Assembly (NCBI GenBank): GCA_045590195.1
Contig: JAZNQN010000021.1
Location: 1 to 64,000, forward strand
Length of the DNA: 64,000 nt
Reading direction: 5' to 3'
Source of the DNA: JAZNQN01 sp045590195
GTDB taxonomy: Bacteria; Bacillota; Clostridia; UMGS1883; UMGS1540
The notes below the pieces were generated by a model. It was not told the origin of the DNA. It made no database searches and saw nothing but the letters and a program-made list of their open reading frames with translations. A program made the translations under genes and the position numbers. The first letter of the stretch is position 1. Every line of letters begins with the position of its first letter. Below, piece by piece: positions 8,161 through 17,303 of the stretch.

Positions 8161-9705
8161 TTATTCAGCGCTATTGATTGCAAGATTTGTATCGAGACCA
8201 GCAAGTACACGTTTAACTGCACCAAAGTCAACAGCATTAATTAAACCATCCATTACGCCATTACCGATATCGGCAGCGAGGTAAAGTTTAATATTAGCTT
8301 CTGAATCAGGTTTATCAAGACCTGCAAGCATTCTCTTGATACCGCCGGCGTCAACCGCATTAAATGCAACAGCAGGATTTGAAGCAGCAGCAGCTTTACC
8401 ATAGTACAATAACCCTGAACCTGTGCCAGGAACATATTCAATGTCATCTACTGTAGTAGCAGCAGGTACAACACCAACGAAGTAATCGCGAGCAATTACA
8501 TAGTATAATTTAGCTGTGCCAACAACGAGTGAATCAGCTGTATAGTCGATTTCAGCTGCATTATCAACAATAATAATCTTCGAGTCAGCTAAACCGTAAA
8601 CATTGTTACCTACCAACTGAACATCTTCTTCTGCAATAGCTACGCCAGAAGAACTTACTGAAACTGATTTTTCTTCTTCGTATACAACTGCACCACCATA
8701 AGTGAGTGTTACTTTATAGTCGATTTTAATCGCATCCTGACCTTCTTCTGGTCTTGTTACAGTAACAACACCATCGCCATCAGGTGTATAACCTTCTGTT
8801 ATAATAGTGTAAGAAATTGTAACGCCAGCTTCTTCAAAATCAGCAGGAACTGTAATTTTAGCTTTTGTTTCATCACCGTCTACATCCTCAGCTTTAAGGC
8901 CAACGATAGCAGCCTTAGCTTCTGCAACACGTGAAGCAACTGCAAATGTTACTTTTGGAGAAGTAGCAGCATAGAATGTTGCGTTTTCTGTTTCAGCAAT
9001 TGTGATAACAGCATCTGTATAAGAAGCAGCTGCAAAATCAGATGCAGGAACCTTAAAGTGGTCAGCATTTGCAACCAATTCTGCACTTTCAAGAACTTCA
9101 TCACCGATTTTAACTTCGAGAGTTTTAGCTTCCCAAAGAGCTTCAGCATCTGCATTTTCACCAAAATCGTAGGGAACTACAAGGAACTCATCCTCTATGT
9201 AGTATTTTTCTGCAACTGGTTCATTTGTAAAGTCAATTGCGGGAGCATCGAGTAATTCGATTGCATTTGCAACAACAGCTTCAGCGCCAGCGCCACCTAA
9301 AAATACGTTAATGTAGCAATCAGCAGCTGTCATAGCCAAATCGTCTTCTCTGTCTCTGAGTGGGAACTCGAACGAAATAGTATCACCATCAACAGTTGGC
9401 TGGTCGATATATTCAACCTGTTTTTCAAGTGGAGACATTGTAGCATCTGCTGCAACTTCATCAGAAGGAATATCTGAAAGTGCAGTATAAGCTTTATTGT
9501 CTCTTACAGCAATCAATGTATATTCGGTTAAACCGGAAACTGCTGCTGTTACGGTAACAATTTTATCACCGTTTTCTGCTTTGTTGATTTCCACTTCTAC
9601 ATCACTGATAACAGCAGCATCAGCGGAAACAACAGCGGGCACCATTGACAAAAGCATTACAACTGCAACAACTGATGCAATGGATTTTAAGAACTTGCTT
9701 TTCAT
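8161..9705 (-). CDS. Secreted protein with degenerate C-terminal dockerin-like module
   Basis: A 514-residue exported protein with a signal peptide MKSKFLKSIASVVAVVMLLS... ending near residue 28. The upstream in-frame extension to 9774 is rejected because AAAGGAG and AGGAA precede the ATG at 9705. The body is beta-rich and acidic with no family I can name. The C-terminus holds two copies of a dockerin-type helix, AVDAGGIKRMLAGL and AVDFGAVKRVLAGL. The second follows a calcium-loop-like DGLINAVD. The first loop lacks the usual DxNxDG ligands, so calcium binding is doubtful. It precedes the cohesin-like gene in one transcription unit, with a TTGCAA-17-TATAAT promoter. Confidence 0.75.
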   Translation of the reverse strand: MKSKFLKSIASVVAVVMLLSMVPAVVSADAAVISDVEVEINKAENGDKIVTVTAAVSGLTEYTLIAVRDNKAYTALSDIPSDEVAADATMSPLEKQVEYIDQPTVDGDTISFEFPLRDREDDLAMTAADCYINVFLGGAGAEAVVANAIELLDAPAIDFTNEPVAEKYYIEDEFLVVPYDFGENADAEALWEAKTLEVKIGDEVLESAELVANADHFKVPASDFAAASYTDAVITIAETENATFYAATSPKVTFAVASRVAEAKAAIVGLKAEDVDGDETKAKITVPADFEEAGVTISYTIITEGYTPDGDGVVTVTRPEEGQDAIKIDYKVTLTYGGAVVYEEEKSVSVSSSGVAIAEEDVQLVGNNVYGLADSKIIIVDNAAEIDYTADSLVVGTAKLYYVIARDYFVGVVPAATTVDDIEYVPGTGSGLLYYGKAAAASNPAVAFNAVDAGGIKRMLAGLDKPDSEANIKLYLAADIGNGVMDGLINAVDFGAVKRVLAGLDTNLAINSAE

Positions 9706-9805
9706 TTCCTTTTCTCCTTTCGAAAAATGAATGTTTATTATAGTTGTGACTTGCACAAATATAATCTTTACCATAGTAATTAAAATATTATCACTATGCT
9801 ATTAC

Positions 9806-9834
9806 ATTATAAAACATTTTTTTGCTTTTTGCAA
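9806..9834 (-). promoter_or_regulatory. Promoter of the dockerin/cohesin gene pair
   Basis: TTGCAA (9829-9834) and TATAAT (9806-9811), 17 bases apart on the minus strand, lie about 100 bases upstream of the first start codon. Long A/T tracts lie further upstream and may act as an UP element. Confidence 0.75.
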
Positions 9835-9925
9835 TAGTTTTGTAACAAAAAAATAATTTTTTTTTTTGTAAATTTATTACAAAATAACGAAAATAACACA
9901 AAGCCTTTTATAGTGGGGTTTTCGC

Positions 9926-10705
9926 TTATTCGGCTTTTGGAATATCGCCAACTCCGTCAAAAATATATGTGGGCCTATAAGGGGATTTATTAAGTGTATC
10001 TTTATCGGTAACACCGCTCATAACCAGCACTGTATCAAGGCCTGTTTCAATTCCGGCGATTATATCGGTATCCATTCTGTCGCCAACCATTGCCGCCTCA
10101 TCGCTATGGCAACCAAGCAGTTTAAGGCCTGTACGCATCATAAGGGGGTTTGGTTTTCCAACAAAATATGCATTTTTGCCCGTTGCAAGCTCAATTGGAG
10201 CAACCAGGGCACGGCAGGCGGGAATAATTCCGTTTTCAGAAGGGCCTGTCATATCAGGGTTTGTTCCTATAAGTTTTGCACCGCGATTTACAAGCTCAAC
10301 GGCTTTTAAAAGGCTTTCGTAATGATAGTTTGAGGTTTCGCCAACTATTACATAGTCGGGGTTTACATCGTTCATAGTAATTCCCGCATCATAAAGCGCA
10401 TTTACAAGGCCCGGTGCGCCTATAACATAAGCGCTGCAGCCGGGCGCCTGGCTGGCTATAAACTTTGCAGTTGCCAGAGCGCTTGTATAAAAATGGTCCT
10501 CCGAAACATCAAGCCCCATTCGCTGAAGCTTTTGATGGAGCTCACGGGGAGAAAGCGAGCTTGAGTTTGTTAAAAACAAAAACTTTTTATTATTGGTATT
10601 GAGCCAGTTTAAAAATTCTGCTACGCCCGGAAGAAGTTTATTTCCGTGATATATAACTCCGTCCATATCACATATAAAGCCTTTTTTTGAATGTAGTTTA
10701 TTCAT
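9926..10705 (-). CDS. HAD-IIA family sugar/nucleotide phosphatase (NagD-like)
   Basis: A 259-residue phosphohydrolase. Motif I is CDMDGVIYHG, with the nucleophile Asp13 and Asp15. Motif II is FLTNSS. The C2 cap type fits the NagD/4-nitrophenylphosphatase group, and motif IV is VGDRMDTDI. Such enzymes dephosphorylate small phosphates such as sugar phosphates or nucleotides. The real substrate cannot be told from sequence. It follows phosphoglucomutase on the same strand with a dispersed repeat between them. Confidence 0.9.
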   Translation of the reverse strand: MNKLHSKKGFICDMDGVIYHGNKLLPGVAEFLNWLNTNNKKFLFLTNSSSLSPRELHQKLQRMGLDVSEDHFYTSALATAKFIASQAPGCSAYVIGAPGLVNALYDAGITMNDVNPDYVIVGETSNYHYESLLKAVELVNRGAKLIGTNPDMTGPSENGIIPACRALVAPIELATGKNAYFVGKPNPLMMRTGLKLLGCHSDEAAMVGDRMDTDIIAGIETGLDTVLVMSGVTDKDTLNKSPYRPTYIFDGVGDIPKAE

Positions 10706-10730
10706 TTTATTTTCCTTTCATTATATATTA

Positions 10731-10785
10731 CAATTCCTCAGTCACTTCGTGACAGCTCCCTTTACACAAGGGAGCCTTGGGATTA
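10731..10785. repeat. Dispersed palindromic repeat, best copy
   Basis: Two adjoining hairpins: GTCAC-TTC-GTGAC, and AGCTCCC-TTTACACAA-GGGAGCC, with CTCA on one flank and a GGGATT end on the other. The composition matches the degenerate copies near 3346 and 5621. I recall similar two-hairpin elements being abundant in gut Clostridia. It sits between the stop codon of pgcA and the HAD gene and may act as a terminator or RNA-processing site. Confidence 0.6.
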
Positions 10786-12483
10786 GCCTATTATTTTTTC
10801 GGTGTCAGCTTTTATTTTTTCGGCTTTGGCAGCCAAATCATCAGCAAAGAAGCCTGAATAAATTTTAAATTTAGGCTCTGTTCCCGATGGACGGAAAGCT
10901 ACGAAGCTACCGTCCTCAGTAGTAAAGCGCAAAACGTTTGATGAGGGAAGGTTTGCCGACATTTCCTGCCCTGTTATCATATTTATCTTCTTATTATTAA
11001 GTATATCGGTAAATGTTACAACACGACTGCCGCCTATTTCTTTCGGCACGTTATTTCTTATTTTTTCCATAACTGCCTGCATTTTTGCCATTCCGTCGGC
11101 TCCTTCGAAATAAATATTATTTACCCATTCGCCGAAGTTACCATATTTTTTATTGAGGGCACAAAGTGCATCATAAAGGCTCATACCGGAAAGTTTATAA
11201 TCAGACGCCATTTCAGCAATCAAAAGTGCGGCGGAAACAGCATCTTTATCTCTTACATAGTCGCCGCAGAGATAGCCATAGCTTTCTTCAAAGCCGAAAA
11301 TAAATTCTTTTTCGCCACTTTCTTCATATTCTTTTATTTTATCGGCAATAAATTTAAAGCCTGTTAAAACATCGAAGCACTCAACGCCGTAGTAAGATGT
11401 TATTTTATTTATAATTTCGTTTGTTACAACTGTTTTTACAACAAAGCCGTTTTTTGGAAGAGTTCCCATCTGCTGGCGTTTTGAAAGAATATATTCTGTT
11501 AAAAGTGCGCCAACCTGATTACCTGTAAGGTTTATAAATTCGCCATCATCTTTTAAAACGGCAACGCCTACACGGTCGGAATCGGGGTCGGTTGCAATTA
11601 TAAGGTCGGCCCCTTTTTCTTTGGCAAGTTTTATGGAGTATTCAAAGCCTTCGTAGTTTTCGGGGTTAGGGCTTTTAAGGGTTGTAAAATTGCCATCGGG
11701 CATTTCCTGTTCGGGCACAACGTAAACGTTTTTAAGGCCTGCCGCTTTCAAAACAGCACGCACAGGAATATTACCCGCTCCGTTAAATGGCGAATAGACA
11801 ATTTTCATCTGCGCTTTTTTAATAACTTCGGGGTTAATTGAAAGCGAGAGAGCGCCTTTTTGGAATTCTTTATCAATTTCTTCGCCAACAAAGTTTATAA
11901 GGCCTTTTTCGACTGCCTCTTCCTCATCCATAACAGAAACGCCTGTGAAAATATGTGTGGCAGACATATTATTTTTAATTTCATCGGCAACTTCGAAAAC
12001 AACCTGTGCCCCATCGCTACCGTAAACTTTATAGCCATTATATTCTTTCGGGTTATGGCTGGCAGTTACAACTATACCTGCGCTACACTTAAGATAACGA
12101 ACTGTAAAGCTAAGCTGCGGAGTTGGGCGAAGGGTATCGTAAATATAAACCTTTATCCCCTCTGCCGCAAGCACCTTTGCGCTTTCAAGAGCAAAAAGGC
12201 GAGAATTATTTCGGCTGTCAAAAGCTATTGCAACGCCGCCTTTCAAGCCATTTTTATTAAGGTAATCGGCAAGACCTTTTGTTGCACGGCGAACTGTGAA
12301 AATATTCATATTATTAGTTCCTGCGCCCATAATGCCACGAAGGCCGCCTGTGCCGAATTCGAGATCATTTTCAAAGCGCATTTTTATATCATCGTCGCTT
12401 TTAAGGGAGAGCAAATCTGCACTTAAATCATCTGTAAGACCTTCGAAATTTTTCCACTGGTTGTATTTTTCAAGATAAGTCAT
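10783..12483 (-). CDS. pgcA: Phosphoglucomutase/phosphomannomutase
   Basis: Interconverts hexose-1-phosphates and hexose-6-phosphates, feeding cell-wall and polysaccharide precursors. It has the alpha-D-phosphohexomutase layout: the active serine loop VTASHNPKEYNGYK, the metal loop ATDPDSDRVG, the sugar-binding GFEESYGY loop and the C-terminal phosphate-binding RPSGTEPKFK. At 566 residues it matches Bacillota PgcA. I chose ATG 12483 over the upstream 12516 because GGAG stands six bases before it. The upstream spacer carries three strong hairpins. Confidence 0.95.
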   Translation of the reverse strand: MTYLEKYNQWKNFEGLTDDLSADLLSLKSDDDIKMRFENDLEFGTGGLRGIMGAGTNNMNIFTVRRATKGLADYLNKNGLKGGVAIAFDSRNNSRLFALESAKVLAAEGIKVYIYDTLRPTPQLSFTVRYLKCSAGIVVTASHNPKEYNGYKVYGSDGAQVVFEVADEIKNNMSATHIFTGVSVMDEEEAVEKGLINFVGEEIDKEFQKGALSLSINPEVIKKAQMKIVYSPFNGAGNIPVRAVLKAAGLKNVYVVPEQEMPDGNFTTLKSPNPENYEGFEYSIKLAKEKGADLIIATDPDSDRVGVAVLKDDGEFINLTGNQVGALLTEYILSKRQQMGTLPKNGFVVKTVVTNEIINKITSYYGVECFDVLTGFKFIADKIKEYEESGEKEFIFGFEESYGYLCGDYVRDKDAVSAALLIAEMASDYKLSGMSLYDALCALNKKYGNFGEWVNNIYFEGADGMAKMQAVMEKIRNNVPKEIGGSRVVTFTDILNNKKINMITGQEMSANLPSSNVLRFTTEDGSFVAFRPSGTEPKFKIYSGFFADDLAAKAEKIKADTEKIIG

Positions 12484-12535
12484 ATTAATCTCCATTCCGC
12501 CGCTCCGCATCGGCACAATATAATAATTTAAATTT

Positions 12536-12658
12536 CTCTTTCAAGCGGAGCAAGGGATGAAAGAGATTAAATGCGCATGTGCGTTTCGGCGTAAGCCGAA
12601 AATTTCGCACGCGCGATAAAATCCGCCAGAGGCTATCAACGTGAATTTTTTTCACGTT
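12536..12658. repeat. Cluster of three strong hairpins between rqcH and pgcA
   Basis: Hairpin 1: CTCTTTCA (12536-12543) pairs with TGAAAGAG (12558-12565). Hairpin 2 (12573-12614): GCGC/GCGC and GTGCG/CGCAC enclose TTTCGGC-GTAA-GCCGAAA. Hairpin 3: AACGTGAA (12638-12645) pairs with TTCACGTT (12651-12658), at the rqcH stop codon. The middle part is much richer in G+C than the surroundings. None has a clean T-run on the minus strand. The block may be a repeat insertion or a structured leader for pgcA. Confidence 0.6.
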
Positions 12659-14384
12659 ATACCTCCTTAAGTGGCGCAACATACGCCGTTTTATATTTAT
12701 CATAAATAACCTTTCCGGGCATTGCTCCCGATGGTTTTTTTACATTTTTAATTATGGTGTAATCAATTTCTACCATAGCGCTTTCACGGGCGCTGCTGTA
12801 ATATGCCGCAAGGCGTGCCGCATATTCAATAACTTTATCGGGGATTTCTACTCCCTGATTTTTTATGAGCACGTGTGAGCCGGGGGCATCTTTTATATGA
12901 AGCCACATATCATAGCTTTTTCCTATGCGGCAGGTAACGGTGTCGTTTTGCCTGTTATTTCTGCCAACCAAAATTTCGTAGCCTTCATAGGTAAACATCA
13001 TAGGTTCAGAAGGCTTTTCTTTAACTTTTCCTTTTTTGCCGCCATCTGTTTTTATATATTTAAGCGATTGCAGCTCTTTTCTGATTTCGGTTAAATCGTT
13101 TTCTGTTTCAGCAATATCGATACTTGTTAAAACTGCTTCGAGATACTCGATTTCGGCAAGGTTTTTCTCCATTTGCTCTTTTGTTATCTCTTTGGCGGTT
13201 TTAAGCTTTCTATATTTTGTATAATAAATTGCCGCATTTTTCTGAGGCGATTTTGATTTATCAAGAGGAATTTTTATTATTTTGTTATCGTCGTAAAAAT
13301 TTTCAACCTCTGCCTCTTCCTCGCCGCCTGACAGTTTATAAAGGTTTGCAGTTAAAAGGTCGCCATAAATTCTGAAAATATCGGCATTTTCGCACTCGGC
13401 AAGTTTTTCCTCGTGAAGCTGAAGTTTTTTTCGGCAACGCTCAAGAGCATTTGTAACCGTTTTTCTGACTGCGTGGCTTTTTGACCTCATTCTCTCCCAC
13501 AAATCGCGGCGGAGGAAAAATGTATCCATAGCTTCGCTTATGCTTTCAAAAGCGCCAACTTTCGCCAGAGAGCCATAAAGGCTTATGTTATATGCCGCAA
13601 AGTCAATCATTTTTTCGGTTTCAGCATGGGAAATTATGCAGGGGGAAAATTCGCCTTTTTGAATTTTATCAAGGTTTTTCCAGAGCATTTTTGATGCGGC
13701 CAAAATACTTGCCCCTTCAAGCATTGACGAAACCTCGCCCGTTGCAAGAAATGAAATTTCGCGGCCGAAAAGCGGGCTTGTTCCCGAAAAGGTTTTAACA
13801 ATTGCTTTTTCAATTGGCTGAGGGGAGCATTTTAAAAGTATTTCGAAAATTTCGTCCTCTTTTACGGTTTGGGAATTTATTTTATCCTGCCGTGGCGGCA
13901 GAGAATAAGTTATTCCCGGCAGAATATGGCGCACGGTGGAAACACTTAAATCTACTCTTTTAACACTGTCGATAACCTTGTCACCTACAGTTAAAATTAT
14001 ATTACTGTGTCTTCCCATTATTTCTGCATAAATGTGGCAAGAGATAACATCGCCAAGCTCATTGCGGCTTTCAATTTCTATATCCACAACCCTTTCAAAA
14101 TCGGGCTGGGTTATTGTTTTTATTCTGCCGCTTCCTATATGCTTTCGCATAAGCATACAAAACATCGGCGCCGCAGAAGGGTTTTGTTTCGGGTGCCCGG
14201 TAAGATGAATTCTGGGGTTTCCGCTATCGGCACTTATAAGCAGAGTATATGTTTTTTTATCAGCTTTTACAAAAAGGCGGATTTCGTCTTTTTCAGGCTG
14301 ATGTATTTTTTCTATTCTTCCGCCGACAAGTTTTTCGTTTAATTCTTTTACTACCGCCGACACTGCTATTGCATCAAATGGCAT
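12657..14384 (-). CDS. rqcH: RqcH/Rqc2-type NFACT ribosome quality control protein
   Basis: Binds stalled 50S subunits and recruits tRNA-Ala to add C-terminal alanine tails. Often misannotated as fibronectin-binding protein. The 575 residues follow the family order: an NFACT-N domain (starts MPFDAIAVSAVVKEL), the conserved IMGRHSNIIL segment near 130, HhH and coiled-coil regions (about 280-440, many Lys/Glu), and an NFACT-R domain with the hallmark DMWLHIKDAPGSHVLIKN near 500. The gene stands alone. Its stop codon overlaps hairpin 3 of the downstream cluster. Confidence 0.95.
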   Translation of the reverse strand: MPFDAIAVSAVVKELNEKLVGGRIEKIHQPEKDEIRLFVKADKKTYTLLISADSGNPRIHLTGHPKQNPSAAPMFCMLMRKHIGSGRIKTITQPDFERVVDIEIESRNELGDVISCHIYAEIMGRHSNIILTVGDKVIDSVKRVDLSVSTVRHILPGITYSLPPRQDKINSQTVKEDEIFEILLKCSPQPIEKAIVKTFSGTSPLFGREISFLATGEVSSMLEGASILAASKMLWKNLDKIQKGEFSPCIISHAETEKMIDFAAYNISLYGSLAKVGAFESISEAMDTFFLRRDLWERMRSKSHAVRKTVTNALERCRKKLQLHEEKLAECENADIFRIYGDLLTANLYKLSGGEEEAEVENFYDDNKIIKIPLDKSKSPQKNAAIYYTKYRKLKTAKEITKEQMEKNLAEIEYLEAVLTSIDIAETENDLTEIRKELQSLKYIKTDGGKKGKVKEKPSEPMMFTYEGYEILVGRNNRQNDTVTCRIGKSYDMWLHIKDAPGSHVLIKNQGVEIPDKVIEYAARLAAYYSSARESAMVEIDYTIIKNVKKPSGAMPGKVIYDKYKTAYVAPLKEV

Positions 14385-14474
14385 AATATTTCTCCATTAT
14401 AAATTTATTCATAATACATTATAGCATAAGTATACAGAAAATAAAAGTAAAAAATAAAAAATCCCGAAGGATTT

Positions 14475-16399
14475 TTATTTTATAATAAGTATTACCGGTT
14501 TTAAAGTTATTGCCTGTAAATTCAGTATCAAATTTTCGCCGTTTTGTGAAAAGGTTACTTCTTCCCACTCTCCCGAAGGCGAAAGGGCCTTTACCTCTTT
14601 TACCGCTCTTTCTGTGCAGAGAGTTATTTTTTCAATTTCATCAAAACCTGTATTTACAATAGCACAGAAAATATCCCCTTCTTCTGTGTATGCGGCTTTC
14701 ATATAAACCTCGTCGTCACCTTGAAAATATATGGGCAAGTTGCCGCTTTCTTTTAATATTTCAACAAGCTGATGTTTTCTTGACTGATTGAGGAAGGAAT
14801 ACGCCTCGGTATATGTAAAGTTTGCTTTTGGTGTTCCTGCAAAAACTGTTATATTGCCCCCAAGGCTGTTTTTAAATCTCACGCTGCCGGGGAAAAGTGG
14901 AACTTCTTCTTTTCCTCCTTTAAGATGACATACCTGTGACAGCGCCTGGCATTTATCTGAAAGAGGAACAATTTCGCAAATTTCTCTCTGTGCATTGGTT
15001 TTCTTTCCGATGTCAAGAATAACTTCGTAGCTTGTATTAGGCCCTGTCCATTCTCTTATATCTACCCCAAGATATTCAGAAAAACCTCTTTCGATAAATA
15101 TTTTTGCACTTTTACTTGACAACACAGCCGCTCCCGACAAAATTTTTAAACACTCTTCATTTGTAAAGTTTCTGGCGTCATCACCATCTAAAAATACTGC
15201 ATTTGAAATTTTGTCGGAAAAATATAGTGGTATTCCCATTCTTTCTAAAACGCAAGTTGCCCAGTAGCAGGTTTTATCATATTCGTTACCCAGCCCATAA
15301 GAAGGCACAGCCGAAAGAAAATTATTAGCACCAATAAAGGAAAGCGATGTTATGATACCCGAAAGAGTTTCATAAAATCCACTGTATTTTGACAAAGTAG
15401 TACGATAGCGTTTTCCGCTTTCTATCTCAAAGTCACGAAGTCTTGTTATCCAGTGTTTAGCACCTGCCGCACCTTCTAAAATTGAAATTACAAAATGAGT
15501 GTGAAGCGAATTGGCACTTGTGCTGTATCTGTTCTGAGGGCAGGTATCGGTTTCGGCTAAAATAGTATCAACCTTATCCCCCATATGAATTTTCTGAACA
15601 GCAGCACGGTAAGCTTTGTAGCTTTGACCTCTTGCACCGGCAGGAGTATAGTTGCCGTTATTTATACGAACAGTTACTTCGTTTCCTTCTCCTGCTAAAA
15701 TCTGGGCTATTTCGCCTGCAAATTCAGCCCCATTTCCACAGCAACAGAAAATTCCGGGAAGGGCAGGGTTTACTTCGTCAATTCCCTCTCTTATTGCTTT
15801 TGCACTTTCTAAAAGAGACTCGCCCTGAGTTTCTATAAAAGCTTTTGTAATAGCAAGGCTTTTTTCATCGGTTTTATTTGTAAATTCAAAAAGCTCTTCT
15901 CGGCTTATGGAAAAACCAATTTTTTCAGAAAGCTTTTCAAGATGAATGGGACAGGCACAACCGCCACCTCTCCAGGCCATAAGGCGAAAGTCGTCATCAA
16001 CCATAATAACTTTAGGATGGTGGGATCAACAGTTTTCATTGCGTTTTTTATATATTCCTTAAAACCCTCGTCATAAGGGCAGCAGGTATGTCTTTCACTG
16101 CCATCTTTTAAGCTTACATACTTTTGAAAAGCAAATTCTTCGTTAAGCTTATATCCGTGGCCAATGGTTGCCTGAACCAAGATTCCGCACTCAAAGCCCA
16201 TTTCAGCAAGGCGGTCGCGGAATTTATCGTACTTTTCACAGGCAATTGCAGCTTTATCTATAGCAGGGTCACCCTCAGGGGTAAGCTGAATACTGAAAAG
16301 CGCACAAGTGGCAATATTATTTTCATATTGCATTTTAATATCTTCGCATATTTCATCAATATGATCTATATCAAGTGGCATTATACTGTAGTTTTGCAT
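14475..16399 (-). pseudogene. Glycosidase-like gene, split by a frameshift
   Basis: Two overlapping frames together make one protein of about 640 residues. The first starts at ATG 16399 behind AAGGAG and runs sensibly to about residue 128 (ending AMKTVDPTI). The sense then moves to the other frame with PKVIMVDDDFRLMAW, upstream of which a TGA blocks that frame near 16030. One base appears to be missing or added between about 16010 and 16028. The N-terminal part reads like a TIM barrel (FECGILVQATIGHGYKL), with VDDDFR a possible active-site strand. The C-terminal third looks beta-rich. I cannot assign a glycosidase family. The adjacent regulator gene is also frameshifted. Confidence 0.7.
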
Positions 16400-16463
16400 A
16401 CCGCTCTCTCCTTTTTATTTTATGGGTTTAGTATAGCATATCACTTTTTAAAAAGCAATAGTT

Positions 16464-17203
16464 TTAAAATTCTCTTTCCGCTCTTATTTGTCTTGGAGTT
16501 TTACCCGTATGATTTTTAAGAATTTTACGAAAATACGAGGCGGAACTAAGGTTTAATATTTCGGCTATTTCGTCGAGCTTTTTGTCGGTAGTTAAAAGAA
16601 GGTTTATCCCCTTTTGCACTATTGCCCTTTGCCTGATAAGATTCGGTGTTTCCCCATCTTTTTTAAAAAGCATATATAAATACGGTGTGCTTATTCCGCT
16701 CATACTCGCAATATGCGGCATTGAAAGGGTTGGGTTTTCAAAAATTATATTTTTAATTTTTTCTGTCATGCTTTCGTTTTTTTCCAACATAAGAGGAGCA
16801 ATTTCTGCAGCTGCCGCATAAAAGGAAGCCAGGGCTTCGCAGGTGATGTTTTTTCCGGTTGTCGGAATTTTTAAAAGAATATCTTTTATGTTATCATCAC
16901 AATTTACAATTTGAAGCTCGTATTTTTTTCGTTTGCAATTCCCATTTCTTTATACCCAAGTGACAAAAACTTAATTTCTTCCCCTTCCCAGTACGACTGA
17001 TACGCAAGTCCAATAGGAATATGAAATACATCGCCCTGATTTATGTAAATTGTTTTATCTTTTGAAACTATTTTGGCGCTGCCCGAAAGCATAAATGCTA
17101 TATAATTATAAGGGCAGCCGTTTCTTTGGTCGGTATAGTGTTTTTCGTATAAAACAAACTTATTAAAATTAAATTTATCATACAATAATATATTATTTCC
17201 CAT
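16464..17203 (-). pseudogene. AraC-family regulator, frameshifted in an A7 run
   Basis: The N-terminal part (ATG 17203) is a cupin-type sensor domain with DVFHIPIGLAYQSYW, and it hits a stop after SFKL. In the next frame the reading continues KKYELQIVNCDDNIK... without a stop into a complete AraC helix-turn-helix pair (HIASMSGISTPYLYMLFKK and IAEILNLSSASYFRKIL...KTPRQIR). The switch falls at seven T on the plus strand (16923-16929). One extra base there would restore a single protein of about 247 residues. It has a consensus promoter, divergent from the dehydrogenase gene at 17304, which it probably controls. Confidence 0.8.
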
Positions 17204-17245
17204 TAAAAACCACCTTTTAACTATACAATATTACCCTTTTGTTAT

Positions 17246-17274
17246 ATTATATTATGTTTTATTTTATCTGTCAA
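17246..17274 (-). promoter_or_regulatory. Promoter of the AraC-type regulator
   Basis: TTGACA (17269-17274) and TATAAT (17246-17251) on the minus strand are 17 bases apart. The divergent dehydrogenase gene begins about 30 bases beyond the -35 box, so the two genes share this control region. Confidence 0.8.
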
Positions 17275-17303
17275 TGTGTTATATTGTTATCGAGGTGATG
17301 AAA

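Noticed and set aside
11860..12426. 188-codon plus-strand open frame opposite phosphoglucomutase
   Set aside because: The minus-strand frame carries all conserved phosphohexomutase motifs; the opposite frame has none.
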